Assembly: GCA_905116865.2 (NCBI GenBank)
Contig: CAJHNH020007601.1
Span: 248,001 to 312,000, forward strand
Direction: 5' to 3'
DNA from: Candidula unifasciata
Lineage: Eukaryota > Mollusca > Gastropoda > Stylommatophora > Geomitridae
DNA length: 64,000 bases
In this document: piece after piece, positions 61,510 to 64,000 of the stretch
Numbering within the stretch: position 1 is the first letter of the stretch
Layout: the number at the start of each line of letters is the position of its first letter
Notes under the pieces: generated by a model
The model's input: only the letters and a program-made list of their open reading frames with translations
Databases searched by the model: none
What the model was told of the DNA's origin: nothing
Program-made: the position numbers and the translations under genes

Positions 61510-61755
61510 TCCTGGAATATTTTAGGTAGATTTTAAGCTCCAAATTTTGCCAGGGTGGCACCATTTGGTTATTCTTTTTGATTTCAAACTGCCAAAGGAT
61601 TTTTGTACGTGCGCAACAATACACTTACTACCCAGAGACCAGGGGAAATTCCTGGAAGTCCACGTGAAAAAAACCTAGCTTTAATCAGGGCCTGAACCCG
61701 GGACCTCTAGCACTCGAGGCAGATACTATGCCTCGAGACCAAGCAGCCTTAAAAT
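61510..61755 (-). mobile_element. tRNA-derived SINE, family 2
   Basis: Minus strand: GCTGCTTGGTCTCGAGGCAT, then GTGCTAGAGGTCCCGGGTTC with B-box GGTTCAGGCCC, then a body through CACGTGGACTTCCAGGAATT. The anticodon-arm region folds poorly and the body is longer than a tRNA, so it is a SINE rather than a tRNA gene. Not related in sequence to family 1. Confidence 0.6.
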
Positions 61756-61799
61756 GTATACCTACTCCAAGGCTGTCAACACACTGGAGATGTATTGCA

Positions 61800-64000
61800 G
61801 GAATCAGAATCCTGCCAATGTGACATATGGGCAATTATAGATCAACATCTATGTAAAAAAAAAACATCACCTACACAGATTGGTCCATGAAATTCATGTT
61901 AAGGTCAGCATGGGCATAATTAGCACAAAAGATGGGGGAAATTATAAAAGTGAATAGCTACGCCTACCAGGCAACTAAGTCAAGCACAATTACGGAGCAC
62001 TAGCGACTAAGATGCACAACGCAATTTCTTCTAAAGAAGTCTTGGAGGAGGGCTTGCCACAAGGCTCATCATTGAGCTGTACACTGTTCCTAATCTTTAT
62101 CAATGACCTGCCAGAACAAATCAAGGCCGAAAAAGCCTTGTACGCTGATGACCTAGCAATATCGCAGAGTCATGAAAATGTGGAAAGTGGAGCCCAAAGA
62201 CTGAATGGAGACCTTAGAAGACTGCATGAGTACTGCCAAAGATGGAAACTCAAGGTTAACTGTGCAAAGACGGTCTACACAATCTTTACCAAAAGCCACC
62301 AAGTAGCAAGGAAGAATATTAACCTGAGGTTAGACAAACACCAAGTGATGAAAGAAGAGCATCCCACATACTTTGGAGTCACACTTGACCGGCAGCTCAG
62401 CCTCAAGAACCATATTGAAAACGTCAAGAAATAAGGCATTGAGGCGGTTACAGTTATTAAAGAGACTTGCAGGTACATCATGGGGATCAGAAAGGGAAAC
62501 TCTGAGGGGCTTATATCTAGGATATGTTCGCTCTGTGATAGAGTACAACAACTCATTGCTTACAACTTGCTCCAAAACTAACCTAAAGACTCTTGACAGA
62601 GTACAAAATAATGCCCTCCGATTAATCTGCCGAGCTATGCAGTCTACACCAACTGCTGCATGTGAAATCCATACAAATGTTGAACCCCTCGGGTTGTGGA
62701 GAGAAAAAGCCACTTTAGAAATTTATGAAAGATGCGTTAGGAAAAATCGTAACCATCCTAATAGACATCTTGTAGAAAACTAGGAATACAAACAAAGAAT
62801 AAAGCACAAATCGGTTTTACACTGTGTTAATGAAATTCAGGACAGATACCACCTCCCAGAAAGACGTCAAGGAATTCAGAATGTTGCAAGAAACCTACCA
62901 CCACATGCTCGCTTTAAAGCTCCAGAAGTCCGAATTAAATTGGTAGGCGAGGAAACCAAACAGTCCGACCCAATCGCTCTTATGAACTCATCACTAAAGA
63001 CCGTTGATTCTTACCCCCAAGAATGGATACATGTCTATACTGATGGATAAGCATTTAAAGCTACCATTAAAGCAGGTTACGGAATCTACATAGGTTATCC
63101 CGATGGATCTGTTGAAGAGATTTTTGATGCATGCTGGAAATTCTGTTCAAACTATAAAGCTAAAATAATTGCACTGGAAACTGCAGTATACCACCTAAAG
63201 ACTGTAATGGATGTTCACCCTTCAAAGGTCCAAAATATTGTCATCTTCACAGATTCAATGTCTGTCCTTCAAGCTCTGGAGGGCAGAGAACGCTGCAGAA
63301 CTGACATAGCCAAGATAATCCTGGATGCTGATCAGCTTATTACCTCATACAATATCAGAATAGTAATGCAGTGGATTCCAGGTCACTCCGGCACACCAGG
63401 TAATGACAGAGCTGACAGAAAGGAGCAACACAAGAACAACCACCTACAGCGACAACCATCCAGACAGCAAAAACACTTATAAGAGCTTTAAACAAAGAGA
63501 CTTGGTTGAACAGATGGGCCATGGGAGACACTGAAAGAGAGGTTTATAGACATATGTCTGGCCATGATCCTAATGACATCATTAACCATCTAACAAGAAG
63601 GGACCAGGCCAACATCTTCAGACTTAGAAGATACTAACATACTCCACTCAATGGACATCTAAACAGAATACAGCCACAACACTCCCCAGAGTGCCAGCTT
63701 TGTAACTACCCCTACGAAACTGTTAAACACCATCTCTTTGAGTGCCCAAAACTCAGTGAGACAAGAAGAACGCTACTCCCTCCGAGACCAGACAAGTGAA
63801 ACACCCTGTAAGGAGGAAAAGAACATCATGTGAAAACATGCAAATTCCACTACATGGCATTGGGCCAAAGGGCGAAAGCTCATGCACCGCTAGATTGATA
63901 ACAACAACAACAACGGAGCACTAGCATGGGCAGCAGAACAAGCAGCCACACGTGTGATGATATTAGACTTCATAAACATGCTTCAGAAACAGGCAGCTTC
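61800..64000 (+). mobile_element. LINE-A copy 8 (RNase H part), interrupted by LINE-B, continues past the window
   Basis: Left part, 61870-61990: TYTDWSMKF-like, SAWA and YQATKSSTIT; right part, 63915-64000: ALAWAAEQAATRVMILD and NMLQKQAA. These match [15 protein letters not shown] and [14 protein letters not shown] of copy 6. The host copy had already lost about eight codons between the two parts before the insertion. Confidence 0.75.
62005..63912 (+). mobile_element. LINE-B: RT and RNase H, 5'-truncated, 13-bp target duplication, (AAC)n tail
   Basis: Flanked by ACGGAGCACTAGC at 61992-62004 and 63913-63925. Plus strand: EEGLPQGSSLSCTLFLIFIN, LYADDLAISQSHENVESGAQ (RT catalytic box), YFGVTLDRQLSLKNHIENVK; after a frameshift near 62430: LRRLQLLKRLAGTSWGSERE, VIEYNNSLLTTCSK, LDRVQNNALRLI. 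RNase H: HVYTDG (62990-63050), IVIFTDSMSVLQALEG and WIPGHSGTPGNDRADR. Tail CQLCNYPYETVKHHLFECPK. A few stops and frameshifts. Ends in (AAC)n at 63900. Confidence 0.9.

Noticed and set aside
61640..61755. Functional tRNA gene on the minus strand
   Set aside because: B-box GGTTCAGGCCC is imperfect, cloverleaf pairing is poor and a longer body follows, as in a SINE.

Overview
The window looks like invertebrate animal nuclear DNA, most likely mollusc or another lophotrochozoan. That assignment is an inference from split exons with GT/AG borders, the level of divergence of the host protein from vertebrate RalGAP-beta, and the mix of I-type and RTE-like LINEs, tRNA-derived SINEs, a pogo/Tigger element and a Mutator-like transposase. 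The DNA is AT-rich by eye. There are no operons, rRNA genes or CRISPR arrays.

One host gene is recognised. It lies on the minus strand and is the 5' part of an orthologue of RALGAPB, the beta subunit of the Ral GTPase-activating protein complex. Eleven coding exons run from the start codon at 60114 down to 2520. Their splice phases agree throughout and they give about 672 codons. The C-terminal half, with the Rap/RanGAP-like domain, lies beyond position 1. Intron 3 (26235-50872) is about 24.6 kb and holds much of the transposon content.

Almost all other recognisable content is transposable elements sitting in the introns. LINE-A (reverse transcriptase plus RNase H, I-superfamily type) occurs at least eight times. 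LINE-B also has RNase H but ends in a different Cys/His tail. RTE-like LINEs occur as endonuclease, linker, RT and C-terminal fragments on both strands. There is one LINE ORF1 (Gag-like, zinc knuckles), three copies of one SINE family, other tRNA-like SINE heads, a 1.1-kb Tigger with TA target site, three TTAA-flanked inverted-repeat elements, and a Mutator-like transposase.

Layout: 1-1690 LINE-A; 2520-2645 exon 11; 2.7-4.1 kb TG-rich microsatellite; 4.4-6.2 kb LINE scraps; 6.5-10.2 kb LINE-A broken by Tigger; 11-21 kb exons 10 to 5 with LINE and SINE fragments between them; 21.9-25.6 kb RTE-like LINE broken by LINE-B and a SINE; 26.0-26.2 kb exon 4; 28.6-32.7 kb LINE fragments, TTAA element and inverted-repeat composite; 35.6-36.2 kb second TTAA element; 37.2-39.1 kb LINE ORF1; 39.8-40.6 kb 42-bp minisatellite; 43.1-49.4 kb Mutator transposase split by two later insertions; 50.9-51.7 kb exons 3 and 2; 53.1-55.4 kb small TTAA element and RTE-like LINE; 56.6-59.4 kb LINE tails; 59.9-60.1 kb exon 1; 61-64 kb upstream DNA with LINE-B inserted in LINE-A.

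The most informative structures are nested insertions with readable target-site duplications. At six sites the coding or repeat sequence on the two sides of the insertion joins cleanly once the insert is left out, which gives exact element ends and a relative order of insertion. No wholly new coding system was found. The best candidates for something undescribed are the TTAA element family, the 42-bp minisatellite with two interspersed unit types, and a 74-bp near-identical island shared by two otherwise unrelated places.
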